NCBI RefSeq assembly: GCF_026625845.1
Contig: NZ_CP113066.1
Span: forward strand, 1,860,001-1,924,000
Origin: Agrococcus sp. SL85
Lineage (GTDB): Bacteria > Actinomycetota > Actinomycetes > Actinomycetales > Microbacteriaceae
Length of the DNA stretch: 64,000 nucleotides
Direction: 5' to 3'
Part shown: positions 1 through 8,522 of the stretch, piece after piece
Layout of the letters: the number at the start of each line of letters is the position of its first letter
How positions within the stretch are numbered: position 1 is the stretch's first letter
The notes under the pieces: generated by a model
Seen by the model: only the letters and a program-made list of their open reading frames with translations
Told to the model about the DNA's origin: nothing
Database searches by the model: none
Translations under genes and position numbers: made by a program

Positions 1-654
1 GCGCTGCGCGACCTCCGCGCCCTTCCGCAGCACGAGCACCTCGTCGCCGAGCGCGAAGGCCTCGTCGATGTCGTGCGTCACGAACAGGATCGTCTTGCCG
101 AGCTCCTGCTGCAGCGTGCGCATCTCGGCCTGCAGCTGGTCGCGCACGATGGGGTCGACGGCGCCGAACGGCTCGTCCATGAGCAGGATGTTGGGGTCGG
201 CCGCGAGCGCGCGGGCGACGCCGACGCGCTGCTGCTGGCCGCCGGAGAGCTGCCCCGGGTAGCGGCCGCCGAGCGCGGGGTCGAGGCCCACGCGCTCGAG
301 GAGCCCGAGGGCCGCCTGCCGCGCCTCGCGGCGGTTCGCGCCCTCGAGCATCGGCACCGTCGCGACGTTGTCGGCGACGGTGCGGTGGGGGAGCAGGCCG
401 CCCGCCTGCAGCACGTAGCCGATCGAGCGGCGCAGCTGCACCTTGTCCATCGAGCGCACGTCGACGCCGTCGATCGAGACGGTGCCGCTCGTGGGCTCGA
501 CCATGCGGTTCACCATCCGCAGCAGCGTCGTCTTGCCGCAGCCGGACGAGCCGACGAGCACCACGACGCCGTGGGACGGCACCGTGAGCGTGACGTCGTC
601 CACCGCGACGGTGCCGTCGGGGTACTCCTTGCGCACCTGGTCGAACTGGATCAC
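1..654 (-). CDS. Osmoprotectant/glycine betaine-type ABC transporter ATP-binding protein (partial, C-terminus outside window)
   Basis: This is the ATPase of an ABC importer of the ProV/OpuCA type, which powers uptake of compatible solutes at the inner face of the membrane. The visible 218 residues hold a complete nucleotide-binding core: Walker [10 protein letters not shown] at residues 35-43, Q-loop [11 protein letters not shown], signature [15 protein letters not shown], Walker [14 protein letters not shown] and the switch region [10 protein letters not shown]. The phrasing of the Q-loop and the DPIVRDQLQ stretch after Walker B is typical of the quaternary-amine family. The start is a GTG at 652-654, chosen because GAGGAG lies about 9 bases upstream. 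The gene runs off the window, so CBS domains and the partner permease cannot be seen. Family is well supported; the substrate is inferred. Confidence 0.88.
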   Translation of the reverse strand, partial: MIQFDQVRKEYPDGTVAVDDVTLTVPSHGVVVLVGSSGCGKTTLLRMVNRMVEPTSGTVSIDGVDVRSMDKVQLRRSIGYVLQAGGLLPHRTVADNVATVPMLEGANRREARQAALGLLERVGLDPALGGRYPGQLSGGQQQRVGVARALAADPNILLMDEPFGAVDPIVRDQLQAEMRTLQQELGKTILFVTHDIDEAFALGDEVLVLRKGAEVAQR

Positions 655-782
655 GCGGTGCTCCTCACCGTCGCAGGGGTCGCTCGGACGCGGCCCCCCG
701 TGGGGTGCCGACCCTACTCCGCGCCGCCGACAACGGGGCGCAGGAACGTCCAGGAAGCATCCCGGCGGCTAGGCTCGACCCC

Positions 783-1616
783 GTGCAGCGCCCCATCGGA
801 GTCTTCGACAGCGGCGTCGGCGGGCTGACCGTGGCGCGCGCGATCATCGACCAGCTGCCGAACGAGTCGATCACCTACATCGGCGACACCGCGCACGGCC
901 CCTACGGCCCGCGCGAGCAGGACGAGGTGCGCGGCCTCGCGCTCGACGTGCTCGACACGCTCGTGCAGCAGGGCGTGAAGATGCTCGTCATCGCCTGCAA
1001 CACGGCCTCCGCCGCGACGATCGACGTCGCGCGCGAGCGCTACGAGGAGGGCCTCGGCATCCCCGTGGTCGAGGTCATCGACCCCGCCGTGCGCGCCGCG
1101 GTGGCGCAGAGCCGCACGGGCCGCATCGGCGTCATCGGCACCGCCGGCACCATCGGCTCCGGCGCCTACCAGCGGGCGTTCGCGACCGCCGGGGTGCCGC
1201 ACGTGACCGCCGCCGCCTGCCCGCGCTTCGTCGAGTTCGTGGAGGCGGGCGTCACGACGGGCGACGACGTGCTCGGCGCCGCCCGCGAGTACCTCGCGCC
1301 CGTGCTCGCCGAGCGCCCGGACACGATCGTGCTCGGCTGCACGCACTACCCGCTGCTCGCCGGCGCGATCGGCTACGTGGCCGGCCCCGACGTGCGGCTC
1401 GTCTCGTCGGCCGAGGAGACCGCGGCCGACGTCTACCGCATCCTCTCCGACCGCGGCATGCTCGCGCCGGAGGGCAGCGCGCCCGTCTACGAGTTCGAGG
1501 CCACGACCGAGGCGCAGGAGCCGTTCCTGCGGCTCGCGCGGCGGTTCCTGGGGCCCGAGGTGACGCACGTGGAGTTCACGCAGACGGGGGTCATCGTGCT
1601 CCCGGACCGGATCTGA
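783..1616 (+). CDS. murI: Glutamate racemase
   Basis: The enzyme interconverts L- and D-glutamate and supplies D-Glu for peptidoglycan in the cytoplasm. The 277-residue product has the family hallmarks: [16 protein letters not shown] near the N-terminus with catalytic-site Asp9, the first catalytic cysteine in IACNTASA (Cys72), and the second in [10 protein letters not shown] near residue 184. The GTG at 783 is preferred over the upstream in-frame start at 705 because it begins exactly at the conserved N-terminus. A TAGGCT -10-like element at 770-775 sits 7 bases before it, so the mRNA is probably leaderless. It starts a run with rph (10-base gap), rdgB and a DtxR-type gene, an arrangement common in Actinobacteria. 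Confidence 0.95.
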   Translation: MQRPIGVFDSGVGGLTVARAIIDQLPNESITYIGDTAHGPYGPREQDEVRGLALDVLDTLVQQGVKMLVIACNTASAATIDVARERYEEGLGIPVVEVIDPAVRAAVAQSRTGRIGVIGTAGTIGSGAYQRAFATAGVPHVTAAACPRFVEFVEAGVTTGDDVLGAAREYLAPVLAERPDTIVLGCTHYPLLAGAIGYVAGPDVRLVSSAEETAADVYRILSDRGMLAPEGSAPVYEFEATTEAQEPFLRLARRFLGPEVTHVEFTQTGVIVLPDRI

Positions 1617-1626
1617 AGGAGGGCGC

Positions 1627-2361
1627 ATGGCGCGCAAGGACGGCAGGACCCCCGACGAGCTGCGGCAGGTCACGATCGAGCGCGGCTGGAGCGAGCAGGC
1701 CGAGGGCAGCGCCCTCGTCTCCTTCGGCCGCACGAAGGTGCTCTGCACCGCCTCCGTGCTGCCGAGCGTGCCGCGCTGGATGGCGGGCAAGGGCAAGGGC
1801 TGGGTGACCGCGGAGTACGCGATGCTGCCCCGCTCCACGAACGAGCGCATGGACCGCGAGAGCGTCAAGGGCCGCGTCGGCGGCCGCACGCACGAGATCT
1901 CGCGCCTCATCGGCCGCAGCCTCCGCGCCGTCGTCGACCTGAAGGCGCTCGGCGAGGTCTCGATCGCGGTCGACTGCGACGTGCTGCAGGCCGACGGCGG
2001 CACCCGCACGGCCGCCATCACGGGCGCCTACGTGGCGCTCGCGGAGGCCATCGCGTGGGCGCAGGCCAACGGGCGCATCCCGAGGTCGGCGACGCCGCTC
2101 ATCGACTCCGTCGCCGCAGTGTCGGTCGGCGTCATCGACGGCGAGCCCATGCTCGACCTCGCCTACGTCGAGGACGTGCGCGCCGGCACCGACATGAACG
2201 TCGTCGCCACGGGCCGCGGCCTCTTCGTCGAGGTGCAGGGCACGGCGGAGGGCGCGCCCTTCGACCGCCGCGAGCTCGACGCGCTGCTCGACCTCGCGCT
2301 CGGCGGCATCGCCACCCTCACCGGCATCCAGGGCGAGGCGCTCGAGGGCGTCGGCGCATGA
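1627..2361 (+). CDS. rph: Ribonuclease PH
   Basis: A phosphorolytic 3'-5' exoribonuclease that trims tRNA 3' ends and releases nucleoside diphosphates; it works as a hexamer in the cytoplasm. The 244 residues match the usual length. The RNase PH fold is recognisable from the N-terminal [20 protein letters not shown], the RNA/phosphate-binding stretch [33 protein letters not shown], and the [20 protein letters not shown] block. AAGGAGG lies 6 bases before the ATG. The stop codon overlaps the rdgB start (ATGA), so the two are translationally coupled. Confidence 0.96.
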   Translation: MARKDGRTPDELRQVTIERGWSEQAEGSALVSFGRTKVLCTASVLPSVPRWMAGKGKGWVTAEYAMLPRSTNERMDRESVKGRVGGRTHEISRLIGRSLRAVVDLKALGEVSIAVDCDVLQADGGTRTAAITGAYVALAEAIAWAQANGRIPRSATPLIDSVAAVSVGVIDGEPMLDLAYVEDVRAGTDMNVVATGRGLFVEVQGTAEGAPFDRRELDALLDLALGGIATLTGIQGEALEGVGA

Positions 2362-2977
2362 CGAGCGTGGGCGCCACGGGCGTCGACGTGACCGGCGGCG
2401 GCCTCCAGGTCGTCGTCGCCACGCACAACCCGCACAAGGTCGAGGAGCTGCAGCGCATCCTCGCGCCGCTCCTCCCGGGCGTCGAGCTGCTCGCCGACGA
2501 CGGGCCGGAGGCGGTGGAGGACGGCGAGACCTTCGAGGCCAACGCCCTCATCAAGGCCCGCGCCGCCCACGAGCGCACGGGCCTGCCCGCGCTCGCCGAC
2601 GACTCCGGCATCGCGGTCGCGGCGCTCGGCGGCGCCCCCGGCATCCACTCGGCGCGCTACGCGGGCACGCGCGTCGACGCCGACAACGTGGCCAAGCCTG
2701 CTCGACGACCTCGCGGACCACGACGACCGCTCGGCGAGCTTCGTGTGCGCCGCGGCCTGGGTCGACGCCGACGGCGAGGTGGTCGAGCCTGCGCGAGTGG
2801 GCGGGCGCGGTCGCCGAGGCGCCGCGCGGCGAGGGCGGCTTCGGCTACGACCCCGTGTTCCTGCCGGCAGACGCCGACGGCCGCGCCGCAGCGGAGCTCA
2901 GCCCCGAGGAGAAGGACGCCCGCAGCCACCGCCGGCTCGCGTTCACGGCGCTCGCGGAGCGGATCGCCGGGCGATGA
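2358..2977 (+). CDS. rdgB: XTP/dITP diphosphatase (RdgB/HAM1), interrupted by two +1 indels
   Basis: The enzyme removes non-canonical purine nucleotides (XTP, dITP/ITP) from the pool. The N-terminal half reads [32 protein letters not shown] and LADDSGIAV, the family core. The frame then breaks twice: at 2695-2699 (AAGCCTGCTC) and 2786-2790 (GAGCCTGCGC). Removing one C from each AGCCT gives a continuous 205-residue protein in which [45 protein letters not shown] and [12 protein letters not shown] appear in family order. Both breaks have the same AGCT context seen in other broken genes of this window, so sequence error is far more likely than decay. It overlaps rph upstream and the next gene downstream by 4 bases each. 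Confidence 0.9.
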
Positions 2978-3630
2978 TTCCCTCCACCGCGGCCGAGGAC
3001 TACGTCAAGGCCATCTACGGGCACACCGAGTGGCAGCCCGAGCCGATCACGCCCTCGCAGCTCGCGACGGCGCTCGGCCTGGCCAACTCGACCGTGACCG
3101 AGATGGTGAAGAAGCTCGCGGCCGCGGGCCTCGTGCGGCACCGCCCCTACGGCGCGATCGAGCTGACGCCCGAGGGCCGCGCGCTCGCGCTGCGGCAGAC
3201 GCGCAGGCACCGCGTGGTCGAGACCTGGCTCGTCGAGCGCCACGGCTACGACTGGGACGAGGTGCACGACGAGGCCGAGGTGCTCGAGCACGCCATGAGC
3301 GACCGGCTGCTCGACTCGATCGCCGCCTCCCTCGGGGACCCCTCGCGCGATCCCCACGGCGATCCGATCCCTGCCGCCGACGGCTCGGTCGTGCGACCCG
3401 AGGCCGTGCTGCTGGCCGAGGCGCCGCCCGGGCACCGGGGCGCGGTCGTGCGCATCTCGGACGCCGATCCCGCGATGCTGCGCTTCCTCGCGGAGTCGGG
3501 CATCGCGCTCGACGCGGGCGTCGAGGTCGTGGGCCACAAGCCCTACTCGGGCTCGATCGAGGTGCGCGTCGAGGGCAGCGACGTGGCGCTCGGGCCCGAC
3601 GTGGCGCGCAGCGTCTGGCTCGCGGCCTGA
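2974..3630 (+). CDS. DtxR/MntR-family metal-dependent transcriptional regulator
   Basis: A cytoplasmic metal-sensing repressor of iron or manganese genes. The 218 residues follow the family layout: an N-terminal winged helix ([15 protein letters not shown], then [29 protein letters not shown] at about residues 25-55), a dimerisation and metal-binding region ([29 protein letters not shown] with the His and Glu ligands expected for this family), and a C-terminal FeoA/SH3-like domain ([21 protein letters not shown] to the end). The ATG overlaps the rdgB stop, so it is probably translated from the murI-rph-rdgB message. Whether it senses Fe or Mn cannot be told from the sequence. Confidence 0.9.
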   Translation: MIPSTAAEDYVKAIYGHTEWQPEPITPSQLATALGLANSTVTEMVKKLAAAGLVRHRPYGAIELTPEGRALALRQTRRHRVVETWLVERHGYDWDEVHDEAEVLEHAMSDRLLDSIAASLGDPSRDPHGDPIPAADGSVVRPEAVLLAEAPPGHRGAVVRISDADPAMLRFLAESGIALDAGVEVVGHKPYSGSIEVRVEGSDVALGPDVARSVWLAA

Positions 3631-3643
3631 CGGCTCGCGCAGC

Positions 3644-3664
3644 TCCCCGCCGACTCCGCGGGGG
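3644..3664. terminator. Short hairpin between convergent genes
   Basis: TCCCCGC and GCGGGG flank a 7-base loop between the DtxR-type gene (+) and the DedA gene (-). It has no T-run, and could serve both directions. Confidence 0.45.
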
Positions 3665-3673
3665 AAGCGCTGG

Positions 3674-4396
3674 TCAGCGCAGCAGGCCCTGCTCGTCGGA
3701 GCCGGAGAGGTCGAGCGTCTGCACCTCGCCCGTCGCGGTGCCGTCGCGGAGCTCCCGCTCCACCTCGCGCCGCGACTGGATGGCGTGCCACACGATCGCG
3801 ATGATCGCGATGGCGACGACGCCCAGCAGCACGAGGTCGATGTACGCCGTCACGAAGTCGGCGACGCCCGGGATGTGCGCGACGCCCCAGCCGAGCAGCG
3901 GCAGGCCGGCGCCCCACAGGAGGCCGCCGATGATGTCGAGGCGGAAGAACTTCTGCCACGGCATCCGGCCCACGCCCGCCGCGACCGGCATGAACGTGCG
4001 GACGATGCCGATGAACCGGGCGATGATGACGGCGGCGGCGCCGTAGCGCACGAAGAAGCGGTTCGTGCGCTCGATCGTGCGATGCGAGAACAGGCCGTGC
4101 GACTTCCGCTGGAAGATCGGCGGCCCCGCCTTGTGGCCGATGTAGTAGCCCAGCTGGTCGCCCGCGACCGCCGCGATCCAGATGCAGAGGCACACGAGCC
4201 AGATGGGCTGCGGGATGACGCCCGTGTACGAGAGCACGCCCGCGATGACGAGCAGCGTGTCGCCGGGCAGCAGGAAGCCCACGAGCAGGCCGGTCTCGAC
4301 GAACACGATCGCGCACACGAGCAGCAGCGCGAGCGCGCCGGCGCCGGAGATGAGCCCCTCGATGTCGATGAGGAACTGCGCTGGCAGGGGATGCAC
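3674..4396 (-). CDS. DedA/SNARE-associated family membrane protein
   Basis: A polytopic inner-membrane protein of the DedA family, members of which help recycle undecaprenyl phosphate or phospholipids. Of 240 residues, the first 60 form an amphipathic start and a membrane helix (ALALLLVCAIVFVETGLLVGF), followed by the family signature FLLPGDTLLVIAGVLS, the G-x-x-x-G-Y-x-x-G motif GDQLGYYIGHKAG, the re-entrant motif FARFIGIVRTFMPVAAGVGRM-like stretch and GGLLWG. The GTG at 4394-4396 is chosen because AAGGAG precedes it by 8 bases; longer upstream starts would run across the tRNA gene. The specific lipid substrate is not predictable. Confidence 0.88.
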   Translation of the reverse strand: MHPLPAQFLIDIEGLISGAGALALLLVCAIVFVETGLLVGFLLPGDTLLVIAGVLSYTGVIPQPIWLVCLCIWIAAVAGDQLGYYIGHKAGPPIFQRKSHGLFSHRTIERTNRFFVRYGAAAVIIARFIGIVRTFMPVAAGVGRMPWQKFFRLDIIGGLLWGAGLPLLGWGVAHIPGVADFVTAYIDLVLLGVVAIAIIAIVWHAIQSRREVERELRDGTATGEVQTLDLSGSDEQGLLR

Positions 4397-4439
4397 GGGT
4401 GCGCTCCTTCGCGGACGGGTCGACGGCGTCGACCGACAG

Positions 4440-4523
4440 TGCGGGAGAGGGGACTCGAACCCCCACGCCACAGTGGGCACAGGAACCTAAATCCTGCGTG
4501 TCTGCCAGTTCCACCACTCCCGC
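4440..4523 (-). tRNA. tRNA-Leu (anticodon TAG)
   Basis: The minus strand folds as a class II tRNA with acceptor GCGGGAG, an anticodon stem CAGGA/TCCTG enclosing TTTAGGT (anticodon TAG, reading CUA), a long variable arm, and the T-loop GGTTCGAGTCC. CCA is not encoded. Confidence 0.96.
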
Positions 4524-4628
4524 GCAGGTGTGCTCAGCGTACTCGGCGGGGGACGCCCGCGGCACCACGCGGCGCGCCGCCGGTGAGCGAGGGCGGCGCC
4601 CGCGCCGAGGCTCTGCCAGGGTGGTGCC

Positions 4629-5384
4629 ATGGCCATGACCGCGCTCGTCACCGGCGCCTCCGCGGGGCTCGGCGCCGAGCTCGCGCGGCAGCTCGCCGCC
4701 GACGGCTTCCGCCTCGTGCTCGTCGCCCGCGACCGGGCCCGGCTCGAGGCGCTCGCGGCCTCGCTCGCCGTGCCGTGCGAGGTGCTCCCGGCCGACCTGA
4801 CGGTGCCCGACGACCTCCAGCGCGTCGCCGCGAGGCTCGCCGACCCGGCGCGGCCCGTCGACGTGCTCGTCTCGAACGCGGGCTTCGGCATCGCGGCCGA
4901 GCTCGCCGACTCCGACCCCGCAGACGAGCGGCGCCTCCTCGAGCTGCTCGCGTGGGCGCCGCTGCGGCTCTCGCAGGCGGCCCTGCCCGGGATGCTCGTG
5001 CGCGGCCGCGGCGGCATCCTCACGGTCGCGAGCCTCGCGGGGCTGCTGCCGACGGGCTCCTACGCGGCGGCGAAGGCGCACGCGATCGCGCTCTCGCGCT
5101 CGATCGCCGCGCAGCACCGCGCCGACGGCATCCGCGCGACGGCGCTCCTGCCGGGCTTCGTGCGCACGGAGTTCCACGAGCGGATGGGCCTGCGGCGCAC
5201 CGGCGTGCCCGCGATCGCCTGGGCCGACGCGGCCGACGTCGCGCGCGAGGGCCTCGCGGGGCTCCGCCGAGGCCGTGCCGTGGTGGTGAGCGACTGGCGC
5301 TACCGGCTCGTGCGGCCCGTGCTGCCGCTCGTGCCCGACCGCATGCTCGGGCGCTGGACGATGCGACGCCTCGACCCCCGATGA
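4629..5384 (+). CDS. Short-chain dehydrogenase/reductase (SDR)
   Basis: An NAD(P)-dependent oxidoreductase with a Rossmann fold. The 251 residues carry TGASAGLGAELARQL (cofactor loop TGxxxGxG, about residues 8-14), NAG in VSNAGFGIA near residue 83, the Tyr-Lys pair in SYAAAKAHA near residue 143, and the ALLPGFVRTEF stretch after it. The active-site Ser is in VASLAGLLPTGS. The substrate cannot be read from the sequence. It has two closely placed ATGs (4629, 4635); either is possible. The stop overlaps a possible longer start of the following dehydrogenase gene, so the two are probably co-transcribed. Confidence 0.88.
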   Translation: MAMTALVTGASAGLGAELARQLAADGFRLVLVARDRARLEALAASLAVPCEVLPADLTVPDDLQRVAARLADPARPVDVLVSNAGFGIAAELADSDPADERRLLELLAWAPLRLSQAALPGMLVRGRGGILTVASLAGLLPTGSYAAAKAHAIALSRSIAAQHRADGIRATALLPGFVRTEFHERMGLRRTGVPAIAWADAADVAREGLAGLRRGRAVVVSDWRYRLVRPVLPLVPDRMLGRWTMRRLDPR

Positions 5385-5431
5385 GCGGCGCCGCAGCGGC
5401 GGGCGACCGCGCACGACCGGAGGAGCCCGGC

Positions 5432-6331
5432 ATGGACCACGAGCAGCAGCCCGAGACGATCGCGGTGCTCGGCGCCGGCGTGATGGGCGCGGGCATCGTG
5501 CGCACGTTCGTGCGCGGCGGCCACGCGGTGCGCGTGCACGACCCGCGCGGCGATGCTGCGGAGGCCGCCGCCGCATCCGCGGGCCCGCGCGCGAGCGCGC
5601 ACGCGTCGCTCGCGGAGGCGGTCGCGGGGGCGACGCTCGTCGTCGAGGCCGCGCCCGAGCGGCTCGAGCTCAAGCGAGCGCTGCTCGCCGAGGTGGAGGC
5701 CGCGAACGAGCACGCCCTCATCGCCTCGAACACCTCGTCGATCGCGCCCGCGGCGCTCGCCGCGGGGCTCGCCGATCCATCACGGCTCGTGATCGCCCAC
5801 TTCTTCAACCCGGCCGACACCGTGCCGCTCGTCGAGGTGGTGCCGGGCCCGGCCACGCCGCCCGCGGCGGTCGAGCGGATGCGGCGGCTGCTCGAGGGCT
5901 GCGGCAAGACGGCCGTGCCGCTCGCCGAGCAGGTGGAGGGCTTCATCGCCAACCGCCTCCAGGCGGCGCTCTACCGCGAAGCGATGCACCTCGTGGCGCG
6001 CGGCATCGCGACCCCCGCGCAGGTCGACCTCGCGGTCACCGCGGGCCTCGGGCCGCGGTGGGCGCTCGCGGGGCCGTTCGAGGTGATGGACCTCGGCGGG
6101 CTCGACGTGTGGACCGCCGTCGCCGACGGCATCTTCCCGAGCCTCGACGACGCCTCCGAGGCCCCCGCGATGCTGCGCGACCGCGCCGCGGCGGGGGCAC
6201 TGGGCGCGAAGAGCGGCGGCGGCTTCGCGCCGCGCGACCTCGAGGAGCCCGCGCGGTTCGCGCGGCGCCTCGCGGCGCTGCTCGCGGCGCGCGAGCGGCT
6301 GGACGCGGACGAGCAGCGTCCAGCATCCTGA
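5432..6331 (+). CDS. 3-hydroxyacyl-CoA dehydrogenase family protein
   Basis: A cytoplasmic NAD-dependent dehydrogenase of the 3-hydroxybutyryl-CoA dehydrogenase type. It has the N-terminal Rossmann motif VLGAGVMGAGIVRTFVRGG, the ASNTSSIAPAALA stretch, the catalytic-His region IAHFFNPADTVPLVEVV, and the C-terminal helical domain with EGFIANRLQAALYREAMHL and GGLDVW. At 299 residues it is near the usual single-domain length. The ATG at 5432 is preferred because GGAGGA lies 7 bases before it; an ATG at 5381 that overlaps the SDR stop would add 17 residues. It may act in fatty-acid or aromatic-acid breakdown, but no thiolase or hydratase gene is adjacent. Confidence 0.9.
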   Translation: MDHEQQPETIAVLGAGVMGAGIVRTFVRGGHAVRVHDPRGDAAEAAAASAGPRASAHASLAEAVAGATLVVEAAPERLELKRALLAEVEAANEHALIASNTSSIAPAALAAGLADPSRLVIAHFFNPADTVPLVEVVPGPATPPAAVERMRRLLEGCGKTAVPLAEQVEGFIANRLQAALYREAMHLVARGIATPAQVDLAVTAGLGPRWALAGPFEVMDLGGLDVWTAVADGIFPSLDDASEAPAMLRDRAAAGALGAKSGGGFAPRDLEEPARFARRLAALLAARERLDADEQRPAS

Positions 6332-6368
6332 GCGTCGGCGCCCAGGAACGGGGGCCAGGGTGGGGGAC

Positions 6369-7073
6369 ATGACGGACACCATCCGCGCCATCTACCTCAA
6401 CGGCTCCCTCACCCCATCGCCGGGCGAGAGCCACACCGACCTCCTCATCGAGGCGAGCGCCGCCATCCTCCGCCAGCAGGGCGTGGAGGTCGAGGTCGTG
6501 CGCGTCGTCGACCACGACCTGGCGCCGGGCGTGCAGCCCGACATGACCGAGCACGGCGCGGCCTCCGACGCGTGGCCGCAGCTGTGGGAGCGCGTCCGCG
6601 AGGCGGACATCCTCGTCCTCGCGACGCCCATCTGGCTCGGGCAGGCCTCGAGCGTCTTCCGTCGCGTGGTCGAGCGGCTCTACGCGCAGTCGGGCGAGCT
6701 GAACGACCAGGGCCAGTCGTCGTACTACGGCAAGGTCGCGGGGCTCCTCGTGGGCGGCAACGAGGACGGCATGAAGCACGTCGCCGCCGAGGCGCTCTAC
6801 GCGCTGCAGCACCTGGGGTACTCGATCCCGCCGCAGGCCGACGCCGGCTGGGTGGGGGAGGCCGGCCCCGGGCCGTCGTACGGCGACGAGCTCGACGACG
6901 GGTCGTTCGCGGGCGCCGACAACGACTTCACGCAGCGCAACATCACGATCATGACCTGGAACCTGCTGCACCTCGCGCGGATGCTGCGGGGCGGCATCCC
7001 GAACGAGGGCAACGACCGCACCGCCTGGGAGCGCGGCGAGCGCTTCGGCTTCCAGAACCCCGAGTACCGCTGA
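6369..7073 (+). CDS. NAD(P)H-dependent FMN reductase / flavodoxin-fold protein
   Basis: The 234-residue product has a flavodoxin-like fold. An N-terminal strand and phosphate-binding loop (IYLNGSLTPSPGESHTDLL), the ILVLATPIWLGQASSVFRRVVERL segment and GKVAGLLVGGNEDGMKH match the NADPH-dependent FMN reductase family. Such enzymes reduce flavin or quinones in the cytoplasm. The C-terminal half (ITIMTWNLLHLARML and beyond) is also conserved in this group. The ATG at 6369 is used; a GTG three codons upstream is an alternative. The substrate is unknown. Confidence 0.82.
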   Translation: MTDTIRAIYLNGSLTPSPGESHTDLLIEASAAILRQQGVEVEVVRVVDHDLAPGVQPDMTEHGAASDAWPQLWERVREADILVLATPIWLGQASSVFRRVVERLYAQSGELNDQGQSSYYGKVAGLLVGGNEDGMKHVAAEALYALQHLGYSIPPQADAGWVGEAGPGPSYGDELDDGSFAGADNDFTQRNITIMTWNLLHLARMLRGGIPNEGNDRTAWERGERFGFQNPEYR

Positions 7074-7171
7074 GCGGCTCGGCCGCCGGCGCGGAGCGCT
7101 CGGCGACCACCGACCACCGTCCGCCGACCGGCGGACGCACCCCTGGCACGCATCGAACGAAGGAGACATCC

Positions 7172-7990
7172 ATGACCGACGTCACGCTCCACATCGACGA
7201 CTCCGGCATCCCTGAGGGCGGCGACGGCCGCACGGTGGTGCTGATCCACGGCTGGCCGCTGTCGGCGGAGTCGTGGGACGCCCAGACCGAGGCGCTCGTG
7301 GCCGCGGGCCACCGCGTCGTCGCCTACGACCGCCGCGGCTTCGGCCGCTCGTCGAAGCCCGAGGAGGGCTACGACTACGACACCTTCGCGGCCGACCTCG
7401 ACTCGGTGCTCACGCAGCTCGACCTCACCGACGTGACGCTCGTGGGCTTCTCGATGGGCGGCGGCGAGGTGGCGCGCTACGTCGCCGGGCACGGGCAGGA
7501 CCGGGTGCGCTCGGTCGTCTTCGCCGCGGCGGTGCCGCCGTTCCTCATGCAGGGCGACGACAACCCCGAGGGGCCGCTGACGAAGGAGGCGTTCCAGGAG
7601 ATGCGCGGCGGCCTCGAGGCCGACCGCGACGCCTTCTTCGACGAGTTCACCACGGGCTTCTTCTCGACCGCCGAGGGCATCCAGGTGAGCGAGGAGCAGC
7701 GGCAGGAGGCGCTCGCGCTCGCGAAGCAGTCGTCGCAGACCGCCGCGCTCGGCGCGATGGACGCGTGGGCGACCACCGACTTCCGCGACGACCTGGACGC
7801 CATCACGGTGCCGACGCTCGTCATCCACGGCGACGGCGACCAGACGGTGCCGCTCGAGGGCTCCGGGGCGCGGACGGCCGCGGCGATCGAGGGCAGCGAG
7901 CTGCACGTGATCGAGGGCGGCCCGCACGGCTGCAACGTGTCGCACGCCGAGGAGTTCAACCGGGTGCTGCTCGACTTCCTGCAGCGCTAG
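7172..7990 (+). CDS. Alpha/beta hydrolase, non-heme chloroperoxidase-like
   Basis: A 272-residue serine hydrolase. The oxyanion region is VLIHGWPLSAESW, the nucleophile elbow GFSMGGGE puts Ser near residue 97, the acid is in VIHGDGDQTVP, and the catalytic His is in GGPHGCNVSH near the C-terminus. The pattern YDRRGFGRS with GFSMGG is typical of cofactor-free haloperoxidases and related esterases. GAAGGAG lies 7 bases before the ATG. The natural substrate is not predictable. A strong G+C hairpin follows at 8043-8072. Confidence 0.9.
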   Translation: MTDVTLHIDDSGIPEGGDGRTVVLIHGWPLSAESWDAQTEALVAAGHRVVAYDRRGFGRSSKPEEGYDYDTFAADLDSVLTQLDLTDVTLVGFSMGGGEVARYVAGHGQDRVRSVVFAAAVPPFLMQGDDNPEGPLTKEAFQEMRGGLEADRDAFFDEFTTGFFSTAEGIQVSEEQRQEALALAKQSSQTAALGAMDAWATTDFRDDLDAITVPTLVIHGDGDQTVPLEGSGARTAAAIEGSELHVIEGGPHGCNVSHAEEFNRVLLDFLQR

Positions 7991-8042
7991 GCCGCGCCTC
8001 CCGCGCTGCCCGCAGCGCTGAGCCGCGCCTCCCGCGCTGCCC
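7991..8042. repeat. Two direct copies of a 21-base sequence
   Basis: GCCGCGCCTCCCGCGCTGCC plus a final C occurs at 7991-8011 and again at 8022-8042, directly after the hydrolase stop codon. No function is evident. It begins the 532-base gene-free stretch 7991-8522, which also holds the hairpin at 8043-8072, pyrimidine-rich degenerate repeats (for example a tandem 14-mer GCGACTCCTGCCCG near 8247-8274) and the 20-base repeats below. Confidence 0.7.
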
Positions 8043-8072
8043 GGCGGCCGCCCCCTCCGCGGGGCGGCCGCC
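8043..8072. terminator. Perfect 12-base-pair hairpin after the hydrolase gene
   Basis: Arms GGCGGCCGCCCC and GGGGCGGCCGCC enclose a six-base loop. There is no T-tract, as is usual in high-GC Actinobacteria. It is placed where the hydrolase transcript would end. Confidence 0.55.
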
Positions 8073-8351
8073 GTCGCGCGCGGCCGCTCCGGCCCTCGCG
8101 GCCCCTCCCGGCTCTGCCCGGCGCTGCGCGACTCCCGCCCTCCTGCTCCCAGTCCTGCCCGCCGACTCTGGCCCTCCCGCCCGGCCCGGCTCTGGTGGTC
8201 CAGCCCGACCCGGCTCTGGCCCTCCTCGCCCGCCCCAGAACCTGGCCGGCGACTCCTGCCCGGCGACTCCTGCCCGTGATTGGCGGCTTCTGGCGCTGAG
8301 TGGCGCCGATCGGCGGGGTGTGGCGCCGAAATCCAGCCACTTGGCGCCACT

Positions 8352-8451
8352 CGCCGCCGAATGCCGCCGCTGACCGCCGAATGCCGCCGCTGTCCGCCGA
8401 ATGCCGCCACTGGACGCGGGATGCCGCCACTGGACGCGGCCTGCGGCGCGG
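8352..8451. repeat. Tandem 20-base repeat, four units plus a decayed fifth
   Basis: Units start at 8352, 8372, 8392, 8412 and 8432. The shared core is CGCCGAATGCCGCC with variation at the edges; the last two units drift towards GGACGCGGGATGCCGCCACT. No coding function is seen, and unit length is not a codon multiple. Confidence 0.75.
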
Positions 8452-8522
8452 CGCGGCGGACCGGGAGTGCCGCGCGCCCGTCGCGGCTGGCGCGCGTGGG
8501 CGGGCGGGTGCAGGATGCCCGC

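Noticed and set aside
2743..3630. A longer DtxR-type protein starting at 2743
   Set aside because: The extra N-terminal part is the rdgB sequence read after its first frameshift; the family start is at 2974.
4830..4836. Another AGGCT indel in the SDR gene
   Set aside because: Here AGGCT is in frame and the protein is continuous (ARLADP), so no base is extra. A similar natural AGCCT is in ftsX (VGASNRF).
8352..8451. CRISPR array
   Set aside because: The 20-base units are head to tail without spacers, and there are no cas genes in the window.
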